From DASUWK01 sp036378435 (GTDB taxonomy: Bacteria > Chloroflexota > Dormibacteria > Dormibacterales > Dormibacteraceae), in assembly GCA_036378435.1 (NCBI GenBank), contig DASUWK010000059.1:186001-250000 (forward strand): 64,000 nucleotides of DNA, read 5' to 3'. The translations under genes and the position numbers were made by a program. Each line of letters opens with the position of its first letter. The first letter of the stretch is position 1. This document shows, piece after piece, positions 1 through 8,201 of this stretch. Below the pieces are notes generated by a model, which did not search any database, was not told the DNA's origin, and saw nothing but the letters and a program-made list of their open reading frames with translations.

Positions 1-2
1 CG

Positions 3-770
3 AGCCGCCGGGTGGCGCTGCTCGCGGCCTGCTTCGGCTTCTTCCCGGTGTTCGTTGCGTTGGGGCAGGGCAACGACACCGCCATCGCCTTCTTCGGCGT
101 CGCCCTCGCCTACCGGCTCGCGTCCGATGGGCGGGAGAAAGCAGCCGGCGCCGCGCTGGCCCTCGCCCTCTTCAAGCCGCAGATGATGTTCCTGGCGCCC
201 GTCGCGCTCCTTGCCGCCGGGCGCTGGCGACTGGTGGCGGCGAGCGCGCTGACGTCGGTCGGGCTGGTGCTGGCGACCTTGCTGGTGACCGGGCCCCGCA
301 CTTTCAGCCTCTGGGTGCAGGAGCTCGGCGGCAGCGCCGGTCAGAGCAACCGCATCTGGACCGAGCTCAACACCGCGGCCTACTACCTGCCGAGGCCCCT
401 GCTGCCCGTGCTGATCCTGCTCGGCGCGGCCGCCGCCGCCTGGGCCGGCTGGCGCTTCCGGCGCTCGCCGAAAGCGCTCGAAGCCGCGTTCGCCGTCGGC
501 ATCGTCGCCTCGCTCCTCGCCACGCCCTACGCCGATCCGCAGGAGTTCAGCGCGTTACTGATCGCCGGCTGGCTGCTGTGGCGAGTCTGGCCGCGGCCGG
601 CGGTCGGCTTGGCCCTGGTGCTGCTGTACGCCGGCCTGACGCTCACCTTCCTCAACCTCCCGTCGCCGGTGCCGCTGGTCGAGGTGGCAGTCCTGCTGGC
701 CGTACTGGCGACGACGCTGCCGCGATTGCAGGCCCGCTTGACGCCGGCGCCGGCCCAAGGCACGGCGTGA
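3..770 (+). CDS. GT87-type membrane glycosyltransferase (5' partial)
   Basis: This is the C-terminal part of a polytopic membrane protein whose 5' end lies outside the window; the frame is open to base 3. About seven hydrophobic segments are separated by short basic loops. The phrase QGNDTAIAFF followed by an LFKPQMMFL motif is typical of the GT87/DUF2029 family, to which the polyprenyl-phosphate-mannose-dependent PimE-like enzymes belong. By family, it would transfer a sugar from a lipid-linked donor on the outer face of the membrane. It overlaps the next gene by 4 bp (GTGA), so the two are translationally coupled. The substrate cannot be told from sequence. Confidence 0.75.
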   Translation, partial: SRRVALLAACFGFFPVFVALGQGNDTAIAFFGVALAYRLASDGREKAAGAALALALFKPQMMFLAPVALLAAGRWRLVAASALTSVGLVLATLLVTGPRTFSLWVQELGGSAGQSNRIWTELNTAAYYLPRPLLPVLILLGAAAAAWAGWRFRRSPKALEAAFAVGIVASLLATPYADPQEFSALLIAGWLLWRVWPRPAVGLALVLLYAGLTLTFLNLPSPVPLVEVAVLLAVLATTLPRLQARLTPAPAQGTA

Positions 771-1996
771 CCAAGTTTCGGCGGCTAGGGCCGGTCGCCG
801 CCGCCTGGGCGGCGATCCTGATGATCGGCGGTTACTTCTTCTACGGCTGGGCGCTGGCCACCGGCTCGCACCGCTGGTGGCCGGACTTCATCGCCTACTA
901 CACGGGCGGTCGGCTGGTGTGGACCGGGCATGGGGCGCAGCTCTACGACCTGCCGAGCCAGTACCGCATCGAGTCTCAGCTGAGCGGCGTGCCGCTGAGC
1001 CGGCTGATTCCGCTCCCTTACGACAACCCGCCCCACATGGCGCTGCTGATGGCGCCGCTGACGGCGCTGCCGTACAGCACCGCCTATGCGATCTGGGTCG
1101 GCTTCAGCCTCGTGCTCTTCATCGTGGGATTGGTCGCCTTGACGCGCGTCCTTGAGTTCCAGCCGCGCACCGGCGCGATCGTGGTGCTCGTCTCGCTGAC
1201 GTTCTTCCCTGTTTTCGTCAGCGTCATCCGGGGCCAGGTGGACGGTGTGCTCTTCGCGGTCCTCGTGGCTTCTTTCGTGGCGTGGCGTACCGGTCGCGAC
1301 GGCGCCGCCGGCGCTTGGGTGGGGGTGGCGCTCCTGAAGTTCCACGTGATCGCCGGCGTGCCCCTGCTGTACCTTGCGCGGCTGCGTGCGCGCGCGATTG
1401 GGGCGCTGGCCGTGGTGGCAGCCGTCGCCGTGGCCGCCGCCAGCGTGGCGTTCGGACCGGCGATCTGGCTGCGCTACGTCCAGCTCCTGCTGCCGGCCGC
1501 GTCGGCGGGGAGCCAGGTCTTCGCGCGTGCCCAGGCCATCAGCTATTCGGTCTACGGGTTGGCGAGCTCGGTCGGGCTGCCGCACGTCGCCGGCCTGGTG
1601 CTGGCCGTCCTGCTGATCGTCGCCTTCGTGGCTCACATTCGGGCGGCCAGGCGCGATGCCGCGCTCGAGTTCGCCCTGGCGGTGGTGCTGTCGATCCTGG
1701 TCAGCCCCCACCAGGGGCTCCAGGACCTGGCCCTCCTGCTGATTCCCGGCCTCGTCCTCTGGCGAAGGGCGCTGGATGGCGGGCTGCGGGCGCCGATCGT
1801 GCCCCTCGCGGCCTTCGCCGTGATCTACGCGGCGAGCTTCGTCAGCGCGGGAGGCGACCTGGGGTGGCTGATCACCCTGTCGATGGCTGCGCTTGGCGGC
1901 TATCTGACCTGGCTGGGCTGGCAACCGGCGCCAGACGCTCCCAGACCAGGTACGCAAGCAGCACCTGAACGCCTGCCGCAGCCAGCAGCTGGTTGA
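767..1996 (+). CDS. GT87-type membrane glycosyltransferase
   Basis: The product is 409 residues with about nine to ten membrane segments. The GTG start at 767 overlaps the upstream stop in a GTGA, which favours it over an earlier in-frame start at 578. The first extracytoplasmic loop contains WWPDFIAYYTGGRLVWTGHG and PYDNPPH, and a later loop has RGQVDG and LLKFH; this order (D-F-x-Y-Y after helix 1, GQ loop, LK motif) is the GT87/DUF2029 pattern. It is a probable lipid-sugar-dependent glycosyltransferase for envelope glycans. The last 125 bp run antisense to the 3' end of the next, convergent GT87 gene. Its acceptor and sugar are unknown. Confidence 0.75.
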   Translation: MTKFRRLGPVAAAWAAILMIGGYFFYGWALATGSHRWWPDFIAYYTGGRLVWTGHGAQLYDLPSQYRIESQLSGVPLSRLIPLPYDNPPHMALLMAPLTALPYSTAYAIWVGFSLVLFIVGLVALTRVLEFQPRTGAIVVLVSLTFFPVFVSVIRGQVDGVLFAVLVASFVAWRTGRDGAAGAWVGVALLKFHVIAGVPLLYLARLRARAIGALAVVAAVAVAAASVAFGPAIWLRYVQLLLPAASAGSQVFARAQAISYSVYGLASSVGLPHVAGLVLAVLLIVAFVAHIRAARRDAALEFALAVVLSILVSPHQGLQDLALLLIPGLVLWRRALDGGLRAPIVPLAAFAVIYAASFVSAGGDLGWLITLSMAALGGYLTWLGWQPAPDAPRPGTQAAPERLPQPAAG

Positions 1997-3101
1997 CCAG
2001 CCCGACGTCGGCGCAGACGTAGCAGACGCCGATCGCGAGCCAGCCCGTGGCGCGATGCCGCAGCTCGCCGGCCAGGAGCAGTCCCGCGGTCGGGATCAGC
2101 CCCACGAGCAGCAGCGTCAGGTCGTGCAGGTTCTGGTGCAGGCTCGCGTCGAAGGAGGCCACGGTCACCAGCGCGAAGTCGAGCAGGGGCCGCGAGGGCG
2201 TGCGGGCGACGATCACGGCCACCGCGATCAGCAGGATGAATGGGATCGCGACGTCCAGGACCGAAGCACCCGCCACGGCTTCGACCACCCCCCGGAGCGC
2301 GAATGGGGCCTGCTCCGCGTTGGCGAAGCCCTGGTTGCCGCGCAGGACGCCGGGCGTCAGGACAGCGACGTAGTCGGACCAGGCACGCAGACCCGTGACC
2401 GGCAGCGTGACCGCGAACAGCACGACGGCCCCGGCCAGCAGAGCTCCGAAGGCCCGGCCGCTGCGCCGGACCAGGAACAGGACGGGCAGCAGGAGCACCA
2501 GGTGGGGCCGGGCGAGGGTGAGGATCGAGGCGAACCCCGCCCGGCCTTCCCGGCCTCGCGTCCAGGCCAGCGCGGCCAGTGCCGCTCCGAGCAAGACCAA
2601 TCCCGCCAGCTGAGCCTGGAGGCCGGCCACCAAAGTCGGAGCCCAGGCGGCGGCGAGCAGCCCGACGGCCCACGCGGACCGGCCCCGCAGGCGTGAGGCC
2701 CGCACCAAGGCGACGATCGCCACGGCCAGGAAGACCGCGGACAGCAGCGCCCAGAGAACGTAGGCGGTCTTGAAGTCGAGGGCGGCAAGCGGCCTCACCA
2801 GGATCGCGACGTACGGGGGGCTGGTCAGCGGCAGGGGCTGACCGAGCGCGACGCCGGTGACGCGGCGCTCGAAGTCGAGGACGGCCGACTGGTCGTAGAT
2901 GTGGGCGAAGCCGCGCGCCGCCTCCAGCCGCGCCAGCGCGTAATAGAGAAGGAAATCGGGGAACCCGTGTCCCAGCCGGAGCGTCGGGCCGAACAGGAAT
3001 CGCACCCAGCCGACCGCAGCGCCGGCGACCAGCTCCGCGCCGAAGGCGATGCCGATCAAAGGGAGCAGGGCCTGGGCCCTGCCGCCTTGCCGGTCAGGCA
3101 C
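1872..3101 (-). CDS. GT87-type membrane glycosyltransferase
   Basis: This 409-residue polytopic protein is a paralogue of its neighbours. Helix 1 is followed by a GHGFPDFLLYYALARL loop and LTSPPYVAIL, and a later LARPHLVLLLPVLFL segment stands where GT87 proteins carry the K/RP motif. It starts 8 bp inside the 3' end of the upstream GT87 gene (3094-4236), so the two are probably cotranscribed. The stop at 1872 lies 125 bp inside the convergent plus-strand gene, so either the C-terminal tails are poorly constrained or the overlap serves transcriptional interference. The role is inferred from family only. Confidence 0.72.
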   Translation of the reverse strand: MPDRQGGRAQALLPLIGIAFGAELVAGAAVGWVRFLFGPTLRLGHGFPDFLLYYALARLEAARGFAHIYDQSAVLDFERRVTGVALGQPLPLTSPPYVAILVRPLAALDFKTAYVLWALLSAVFLAVAIVALVRASRLRGRSAWAVGLLAAAWAPTLVAGLQAQLAGLVLLGAALAALAWTRGREGRAGFASILTLARPHLVLLLPVLFLVRRSGRAFGALLAGAVVLFAVTLPVTGLRAWSDYVAVLTPGVLRGNQGFANAEQAPFALRGVVEAVAGASVLDVAIPFILLIAVAVIVARTPSRPLLDFALVTVASFDASLHQNLHDLTLLLVGLIPTAGLLLAGELRHRATGWLAIGVCYVCADVGLVNQLLAAAGVQVLLAYLVWERLAPVASPARSDSRQAQPSTG

Positions 3102-4236
3102 TGGAGGCTGCGAGCGCGGAACCCCGAACGGGCTGGGGTCCGGCGGCGCGGCGCGAGCGACCCAGCATCACGGTGCCGGCGGCCCAGGTCAGGATCCCCA
3201 CGAAGGCCAGGACCGGGTAGCCGACCAGGAACAGCTCGGCCGCGACCCACATCGCCGCCACCAGCCACGGCGTCCAGCCGGCTTCGCGCTCACGGAGCGC
3301 GATCCACCCGGCGGCGAGCACAAGGGCGAGGTCGACGTCGTGGATGTAGGGCGTGCTCGCCAGCGACCCGGTGATGCCGACCCAGAAGGCGGTGGCCAGG
3401 TCGCGCGTGTGCCAGGCCCAGGCCAGCGCAGCGACGGCTATGACCGCGGCTCCGGCTATTGCGGTAGGCAGCCCGCCGACCGTCAGCAGCGGGCCTTCGC
3501 TGTAGCCGCTGCCGATGAAGCCGCGCTGCAGCTGGAGAAGCTGCCCGATGCCGCTTGTGCCCACCAAAATGACGCTCGCGGCCGCCAGCACGGCCGACCC
3601 GGCCAGCCAGGCCGCGAAGACCCGCCAGTAGCCGGCCGCCAGCAGAACGAACGGCACCAGGAACATGTCTTGCGGCTTGAGCACGAGCACGCACAGCGCG
3701 AGACCGGCGGCGACCGGCTGTCCGTGCTTGATGAGCACGTAGGCGCCGGCGAGGCCGAGGAGGATGAACCCGGCCGCCTGACCCCAGAAGAGGGTGTAGG
3801 CGACGGGGAAGGCGCCGAGCAACGCCAGGAGGGTGATCGCGCGGCGCAGGCGGCCTGCCGGGGCCGCCAGCCACCAGGCCGCGAGGATCGCCACCAGCTG
3901 CAGCAGCGACCAGGTGATCGCGGCCGCGTGGAACGGCAGCCGCACCAGGGGCAGCACCAGCCAGACCAGCGGCGGCGGCGCGATGTAGAAGTTCACGTAG
4001 CTGTCGCCGGGCTTGGCCAACCCGAGACCTCGGTAAGCGAGCGCCTGCACCTGGCGGTCGTAGAGGTGCGCCCAGCCCTGGGCGAGGGGGATGTGCGCGG
4101 CGCTCCAGTACCCGCCGAAGTCGAAGCCCCAAGACTGGATGGTGCCGGCGAGCGTGCCGACCAGCCCGGCGGCGACTATAGCGGAGGCGACGAGCGCCGC
4201 CCAGGCCGGCAGAGAAGGACGGCCCAGGCGAGTCAC
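3094..4236 (-). CDS. GT87-type membrane glycosyltransferase
   Basis: This 380-residue membrane protein has a cytoplasmic N-terminus, a first outer loop with WGFDFGGYWSAAHI and IAPPPLVWL, a WGQAAGF loop and the motif LVLKPQDMFLVPFVLL, all characteristic of GT87/DUF2029. The GTG start at 4236 sits 8 nt after a TAGACT hexamer, suggesting its own leaderless promoter even though it follows the SUF operon by only 46 bp. It overlaps the downstream paralogue by 8 bp. With the other three genes it forms a local cluster of four related enzymes, probably decorating a surface or periplasmic glycan; donor and acceptor are unknown. Confidence 0.75.
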   Translation of the reverse strand: MTRLGRPSLPAWAALVASAIVAAGLVGTLAGTIQSWGFDFGGYWSAAHIPLAQGWAHLYDRQVQALAYRGLGLAKPGDSYVNFYIAPPPLVWLVLPLVRLPFHAAAITWSLLQLVAILAAWWLAAPAGRLRRAITLLALLGAFPVAYTLFWGQAAGFILLGLAGAYVLIKHGQPVAAGLALCVLVLKPQDMFLVPFVLLAAGYWRVFAAWLAGSAVLAAASVILVGTSGIGQLLQLQRGFIGSGYSEGPLLTVGGLPTAIAGAAVIAVAALAWAWHTRDLATAFWVGITGSLASTPYIHDVDLALVLAAGWIALREREAGWTPWLVAAMWVAAELFLVGYPVLAFVGILTWAAGTVMLGRSRRAAGPQPVRGSALAASSA

Positions 4237-4244
4237 GGCGCCGT

Positions 4245-4250
4245 AGTCTA
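4245..4250 (-). promoter_or_regulatory. candidate -10 box of the GT87 pair
   Basis: TAGACT on the minus strand lies 8 nt before the GTG at 4236. This is the same geometry as other probable leaderless starts in the window. No clear -35 box is seen. Confidence 0.4.
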
Positions 4251-4282
4251 ACGGCGCGGCGGCGGGGTTCCGGCCCCCGCGC

Positions 4283-4597
4283 TTAGACCATCCCGAGCTC
4301 CCAGCGAGCCTCCTCGGTCATCCGGTCCGGCGTCCACGGCGGCTCGTAGACGAGCTCCACGCCCGCGTCCTCGATGCCGGGCAGCGTCAGCAGGTGGTCG
4401 CGCACGTCGGTCATGACCTCGCCCGCCATCGGGCAGCCGAGGGCGGTCAGCGTCATCTTGACGTCGACCCGCTGAGGGTGGATGCCGATCTCGTAGATCA
4501 GGCCGAGGTCGACGATGTTGACCGGGATCTCGGGGTCGTAGCACTCCCGGAGAACCTCGATCACCTGGTCCTCGGTCAGCGTCGCGGTGTCGCTCAA
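4283..4597 (-). CDS. MIP18/PaaD-like Fe-S assembly factor (SufT-like)
   Basis: The product is a 104-residue single-domain DUF59/MIP18 protein. It carries the family signature DPEIPVNIVDLGLIYEI near residues 21-37 and TALGCPMAGEV around the conserved cysteine, which in relatives (SufT, PaaD) is needed for Fe-S transfer to target proteins. It is the last gene of the SUF operon and overlaps the rhodanese gene by 4 bp, so it is translated with the machinery it should serve. It most likely helps deliver assembled clusters to apoproteins. The family call is firm; the exact client proteins are unknown. Confidence 0.88.
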   Translation of the reverse strand: MSDTATLTEDQVIEVLRECYDPEIPVNIVDLGLIYEIGIHPQRVDVKMTLTALGCPMAGEVMTDVRDHLLTLPGIEDAGVELVYEPPWTPDRMTEEARWELGMV

Positions 4598-4926
4598 GGT
4601 CGCTCCAGCGGCAGGCCGGCTTCGCGCCAGGCGCGAGTGCCGCCGCGGAAGTTCACGACGTCCTGCACTCCCAGCGCGGCGGCCATCTCCGACGCGACCG
4701 CCGAGCGCTCACCGACCTCGCAGACGAAGATCGAGCGGTCCCGGAACTTCTGCCCGCCGGGGTTGGCCAGGATCGAGGCCAGCACCGCGTGCCGCGCACC
4801 GGGGATGTGACCGCGCGCCCATTCGTCGTTCTCGCGGACGTCCACGACCTCGTAGCCCGCGTCGATCAGCTCCTTGATTCCGTCGACCCGCACCTCGCGG
4901 AACGGGGACTCCTGCTCGGTTGCCAT
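4594..4926 (-). CDS. rhodanese-like sulfurtransferase of the SUF operon
   Basis: This 110-residue protein is a single rhodanese domain. It shows YEVVDVRENDEWARGHIPGA in the first half and the active-site loop CEVGERS, with catalytic Cys69, followed by NFRGGTRAWREAGLPL. A six-residue loop starting at the cysteine is the sulfurtransferase size, not the longer loop of Cdc25-type phosphatases. It lies 9 bp after sufU and overlaps the SufT-like gene by 4 bp. In this operon it could carry persulfide sulfur between SufS/SufU and other acceptors; that role is inferred from context. Confidence 0.88.
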   Translation of the reverse strand: MATEQESPFREVRVDGIKELIDAGYEVVDVRENDEWARGHIPGARHAVLASILANPGGQKFRDRSIFVCEVGERSAVASEMAAALGVQDVVNFRGGTRAWREAGLPLERP

Positions 4927-4935
4927 GTCTGACTC

Positions 4936-5331
4936 CTATTCTTCCCAATCGGCCGTGCCGTAAGCCCCGGCCTTCAGCACCTTGAGTGACAGCAGCGCGC
5001 ACTTGAGTCGCGCCGCCGAGATCTCGATCCCAAGCTCGTCGAGGATGTCGTCCTTGGTCAGCTGTCTCGCCTCGTCGAGCGGCTTGCCCTCGATCTTCTC
5101 TGTCAGCAGCGACGCCGACGCCTGTGAGATGGCGCAGCCGCGACCGTGGAAGCGGACCTCGTCGATCACGCCGTCGCGCAGCTTGAGGTCCAGCCCGACG
5201 ACGTCGCCACAGAGGGGGTTCTCCTCCTCGTGCGAGATGTCCGCGTTCTCGATCCTCCCGAAGTTGCGCGGGTTCTTGTAGTGGTCGAGGATGTGCTCGC
5301 GGTAGAACTGGTCATCCATAGGGTTAGCCAT
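4936..5331 (-). CDS. sufU: SufU-type zinc protein/sulfur acceptor
   Basis: The protein has 131 residues and shows the full SufU ligand set: Cys41 and Asp43 in NPLCGD, Cys66 in RGCAISQAS and Cys111 in LKCALL. In Firmicutes and related phyla, SufU binds zinc through these residues and accepts persulfide sulfur from SufS, doing the job that SufE does in proteobacteria. The longer spacing between Cys66 and Cys111 separates it from IscU. It overlaps the 3' end of sufS by 8 bp, so translation is coupled to its enzymatic partner. No sufE gene is present in the operon. Confidence 0.93.
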   Translation of the reverse strand: MANPMDDQFYREHILDHYKNPRNFGRIENADISHEEENPLCGDVVGLDLKLRDGVIDEVRFHGRGCAISQASASLLTEKIEGKPLDEARQLTKDDILDELGIEISAARLKCALLSLKVLKAGAYGTADWEE

Positions 5332-6547
5332 TGAAGATCCGATTGGCCTCGTTGAGAGAACCGACCAGCCGGTCGATTTCTTCTCGCAGCGTGTAGACGT
5401 AGAACGACGCCCGCGCCGTGGCGGCGACGTCGAGCCGGGTCATCAGCGGCATCGCGCAGTGGTGTCCCGCGCGGATGCAGATGCCGTCGCGGTCGCAGAT
5501 CGTCGAGAGATCGTGCGGGTGGATGCCCGCAAGGTTGAAGGAGACGACGCCGGCGCGGCGCTCGGCGGGCGGCCCGTAGAGAGTGATGCCGTCGACCTCG
5601 CTCATCGCCTCCAGCGCGTACTCGGTCAGCGCCTGCTCATGCGCGTGGATCGCGCTCAGGCCGAGGCCGCTGACGTACTCGATGGCGGCGCCGAGACCGA
5701 TCACCTCGGCGATCTGCATCGTGCCGGCTTCGAACTTCCAGGGCAGGTCGTTGTAGGTCGTGCCGTCGAGCCGGACGGCCTTGATCATGTCGCCGCCACC
5801 CAGGAAGGGCGGCATCTCCTCGAGCAGCTCGCGGCGTCCCCAGAGGATCCCGATCCCGGTCGGCCCGCAGATCTTGTGCCCGCTGAACGCGTAGAAATCG
5901 GCGCCCAGCGCCTGCACGTCCACGCCGAGGTGCGGAGCGCCCTGCGCGCCGTCGACCAGCACCGTGGCGCCCGCCGCCTTGGCCTCGCGCACCATCTCAC
6001 CGAACGGGTTGATGGTGCCCAGCGCGTTGGAGACCTGGTTGAAGCCGACGAGCTTCGGCTTCTGCTCGAGCAGGGCGCGGAACTGGTCCTGCCGCAGCTC
6101 GCCGCGCTCATCGATGTCGACGTACTCGATGCGCGCGCCTTTCTCGGCCGCGAGGATCTGCCAGGGCACGATGTTCGAGTGATGGTCGATGACCGTGAGC
6201 ACGATCAGATCGCCCTCGCCGATGTGAGTGCGGCCCCATGAATAAGCGACCAGGTTGATGCCCTCGGTCGTGCCCTTGGTGTAGATGATCTCTTTGGTCG
6301 ACGCCGCGTTGAGATAGCGCTTCACGATCTCCCGCGTGCCTTCGTAGCGCTCAGTCGCGACCTCGGAGATGTGGTACGCGGACCGATGGATGTTGGCGGT
6401 GTACTCGGTCAGGTAGCCGACCATCGCGTCGACCACCTGCCGCGGCTTCTGCGACGTGTTGGCCGAGTCGAGATAGGTGAGGCCCTCGTTGCGGAAGATC
6501 GGGAAGTCCTCGCGGACCTTCTCGGCGCTAAACGTCGATATAGACAT
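5324..6547 (-). CDS. sufS: cysteine desulfurase SufS
   Basis: This 407-residue PLP enzyme converts cysteine to alanine and an enzyme-bound persulfide. It has the group II layout: YLDSANTSQKP near the N-terminus, HHSNIVPWQ around the stacking histidine, FSGHKICGPTG with the PLP lysine Lys225, and RAGHHCAMP with the catalytic Cys364 in a short loop. The length matches the family. It overlaps the Rieske gene by 20 bp and sufU by 8 bp. The N-terminal AEKVREDFPIFRN is where SufS proteins normally begin, which supports the ATG at 6547. Confidence 0.95.
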   Translation of the reverse strand: MSISTFSAEKVREDFPIFRNEGLTYLDSANTSQKPRQVVDAMVGYLTEYTANIHRSAYHISEVATERYEGTREIVKRYLNAASTKEIIYTKGTTEGINLVAYSWGRTHIGEGDLIVLTVIDHHSNIVPWQILAAEKGARIEYVDIDERGELRQDQFRALLEQKPKLVGFNQVSNALGTINPFGEMVREAKAAGATVLVDGAQGAPHLGVDVQALGADFYAFSGHKICGPTGIGILWGRRELLEEMPPFLGGGDMIKAVRLDGTTYNDLPWKFEAGTMQIAEVIGLGAAIEYVSGLGLSAIHAHEQALTEYALEAMSEVDGITLYGPPAERRAGVVSFNLAGIHPHDLSTICDRDGICIRAGHHCAMPLMTRLDVAATARASFYVYTLREEIDRLVGSLNEANRIFNG

Positions 6548-6836
6548 CGTCGCCCTCGACGGTCACGGGGTATGTCGTGGCTGGGATCACGGCCGGCAGT
6601 CCTGTGACGTGGCCGTCGCGCAGGTCGAAGCGCGACCCATGCTGCGGGCACTCGACGGCCAGGTCCCAGATCTCGCCCTCGCTGAGCGAGAACTCCTCGT
6701 GCGTGCAGACGTCGCCGATCGCGTAGAAGTTGCCGTCCTCCGCGTGGGCGAGGCAGATCTCCACGCCCTGCGCCTCGACTCGCTTCAGGGAATCCTCCGG
6801 GACGTCGCTTACGGAAGCCACCCGATACCTACCCAA
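6528..6836 (-). CDS. Rieske-type [2Fe-2S] ferredoxin in the SUF operon
   Basis: The 102-residue protein carries both Rieske ligand boxes: C44-T-H46 and C63-P-Q-H66-G. This gives the C-x-H...C-x-x-H pattern of soluble dioxygenase-type Rieske ferredoxins, here followed by the usual GSRFDLRDG. It is embedded between sufD and sufS with 8-bp and 20-bp overlaps, so it is made with the cluster-building enzymes. It may supply electrons during assembly (for example persulfide reduction) or be an early client. Similar placement is known in actinobacterial suf operons; the exact role is inference. Confidence 0.9.
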   Translation of the reverse strand: MGRYRVASVSDVPEDSLKRVEAQGVEICLAHAEDGNFYAIGDVCTHEEFSLSEGEIWDLAVECPQHGSRFDLRDGHVTGLPAVIPATTYPVTVEGDDVYIDV

Positions 6837-8097
6837 TCCGGGCTTCCAGCTCCTGCTCCACCAGGTCGCGCGCCTGCTGCACAGGGATGCGGTCGAGCAC
6901 CTCGCCGAAGAAGCCGTGGACGATCATCCGCTCGGCCGTCGACCGGGGTATGCCGCGGCTCTCCAGATAGAAGAGGTGCTCCGGGTCGACGGGCGCGACG
7001 GTGGCGCCGTGCGTGCACCGCACGTCGTTGTTGAGGATCTCGAGCATCGGGATCGAGTACGCGTTCGCCTGCTTGGACAGCAGCAGGTTGCGGTTGGCCT
7101 GGTACGCGTCAGAGCGCTGAGCGCCCTTCTCGATGCGGATGAGGCCCGCGTAGACGCTGCGTGCCTGGTCGCGAAGCGCGCCCTTGAACAGCAGGTCGGA
7201 CGTCGTGTTGCCGACCTGGTGCGACTGGAGCGTGTGGTAGTCGAAGAACTGGCCTTCGGAGCCGAAGAAGAGCCCCTTCAGCTCGGCGCTGGCGCCCGGG
7301 CCCTCGAGCCGCGCCTCGACGCGTGTCTTCGCGAAGCGGCCGCCCAGCCCGACGTCGACGATGCGGACCGACGCGTCGCGGCGGATGATCGCGCGGCGGT
7401 TGGCGAACTGCCACGCGTGCTTGCCCCAGCGCTGGAGCGCGAGGTAGCCGACGTTGGCGCCGTCGTCGGCCATGATCTCGGCCGACCCGCTGGTGAGCGC
7501 CGGCTTGTCGAGGTCCGGCGAGAGGAACTCGTCGACATAGTTGAAGGTCGCGCCCTTGCCCGCCAGGATCAGCGTGTGCGGCAGCACCGCCGCTCCGCCG
7601 CCGCTGGACCAGAACTGCGAGACGAGAGGCTTGTCGATCGTCACCCCGTCGGGCACGTAGAGGAAGGTCCCGCCGCTGAAGAAGGCGGAATGCAGCGCGG
7701 AGAACTTGTCGCGGTCGGCGGGCGTGGCGGCGAAGAGGTGGCGCTGCAGCCAGTCGCCGTGCTCCCTGACCGCCTGGCTGAGCGGCATGAAGACCACGCC
7801 GCGGCTGCTGAGCTCCTCGGGCAGCTCGACCTGGCCGGGCTCCGACCCGCGCTGGCGCAGCACCGCGGCCGCGTCCTCGATGGGGTCGCTCGGCGCGGCT
7901 CCATCGGCGGATTCGAAGGGCTCGAACTCGTCGAGACTCAGGCCCGAGATGTCGCTGCGGCGCCACTCCTCGTCCGACTTCGAAGGCAGCGGCAGCCGGT
8001 CGAAGATCTCGAACGCCTCGCGCCGCCGGGCGCGGAGCCACTCTGGATCACCGTGGAGGGAGGCGACCTCCTCCACGGCGTTCTTTGTGAACGCCAT
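6829..8097 (-). CDS. sufD: SufD, Fe-S scaffold subunit
   Basis: The product has 422 residues and belongs to the SufB/SufD family. The conserved SBP core from about residue 130 contains FSALHSAFFSGGTFLYVPDGVTIDKPL, and the C-terminal core contains DVRCTHGATVAPVDPEHLFYLESRGIPRSTAERMIVHGFF. By family, it pairs with SufB and SufC as the SufBC2D scaffold that builds clusters. The variable N-terminus (EWLRARRREAFEIFDRLPLP) is SufD-like, not SufB-like. It follows sufB after an unusual 104-bp structured gap, whereas all other junctions in the operon are overlaps or a few bp. Confidence 0.93.
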   Translation of the reverse strand: MAFTKNAVEEVASLHGDPEWLRARRREAFEIFDRLPLPSKSDEEWRRSDISGLSLDEFEPFESADGAAPSDPIEDAAAVLRQRGSEPGQVELPEELSSRGVVFMPLSQAVREHGDWLQRHLFAATPADRDKFSALHSAFFSGGTFLYVPDGVTIDKPLVSQFWSSGGGAAVLPHTLILAGKGATFNYVDEFLSPDLDKPALTSGSAEIMADDGANVGYLALQRWGKHAWQFANRRAIIRRDASVRIVDVGLGGRFAKTRVEARLEGPGASAELKGLFFGSEGQFFDYHTLQSHQVGNTTSDLLFKGALRDQARSVYAGLIRIEKGAQRSDAYQANRNLLLSKQANAYSIPMLEILNNDVRCTHGATVAPVDPEHLFYLESRGIPRSTAERMIVHGFFGEVLDRIPVQQARDLVEQELEARIG

Positions 8098-8201
8098 CTA
8101 CCCGACCGAGCCCCCCTCCGGCCGGCCCGCGGCCGGCCCGGGGCCCCTACGCCGCGGGCTGAATGGGCTCGCGGCCGGCCGGGGGTCCAATTGGGGGCCG
8201 A
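8098..8201. other. GC-rich sufB-sufD spacer with a duplicated sufB end
   Basis: This 104-bp spacer is the only real gap inside the SUF operon. ACCCGACCGAGCCC, which encodes the last codons of sufB on the minus strand, occurs at about 8206-8219 and again at about 8099-8112 just before sufD. That suggests an old tandem duplication of the junction. The rest is rich in GGCCGGCC-type palindromes that could fold strongly in the mRNA. No open reading frame is evident. Confidence 0.5.

Noticed and set aside
785..1957. A 390-codon minus-strand frame opposite the second GT87 gene
   Set aside because: Its product is extremely Arg/Gln/His-rich with no hydrophobic core, typical of antisense frames of membrane proteins.
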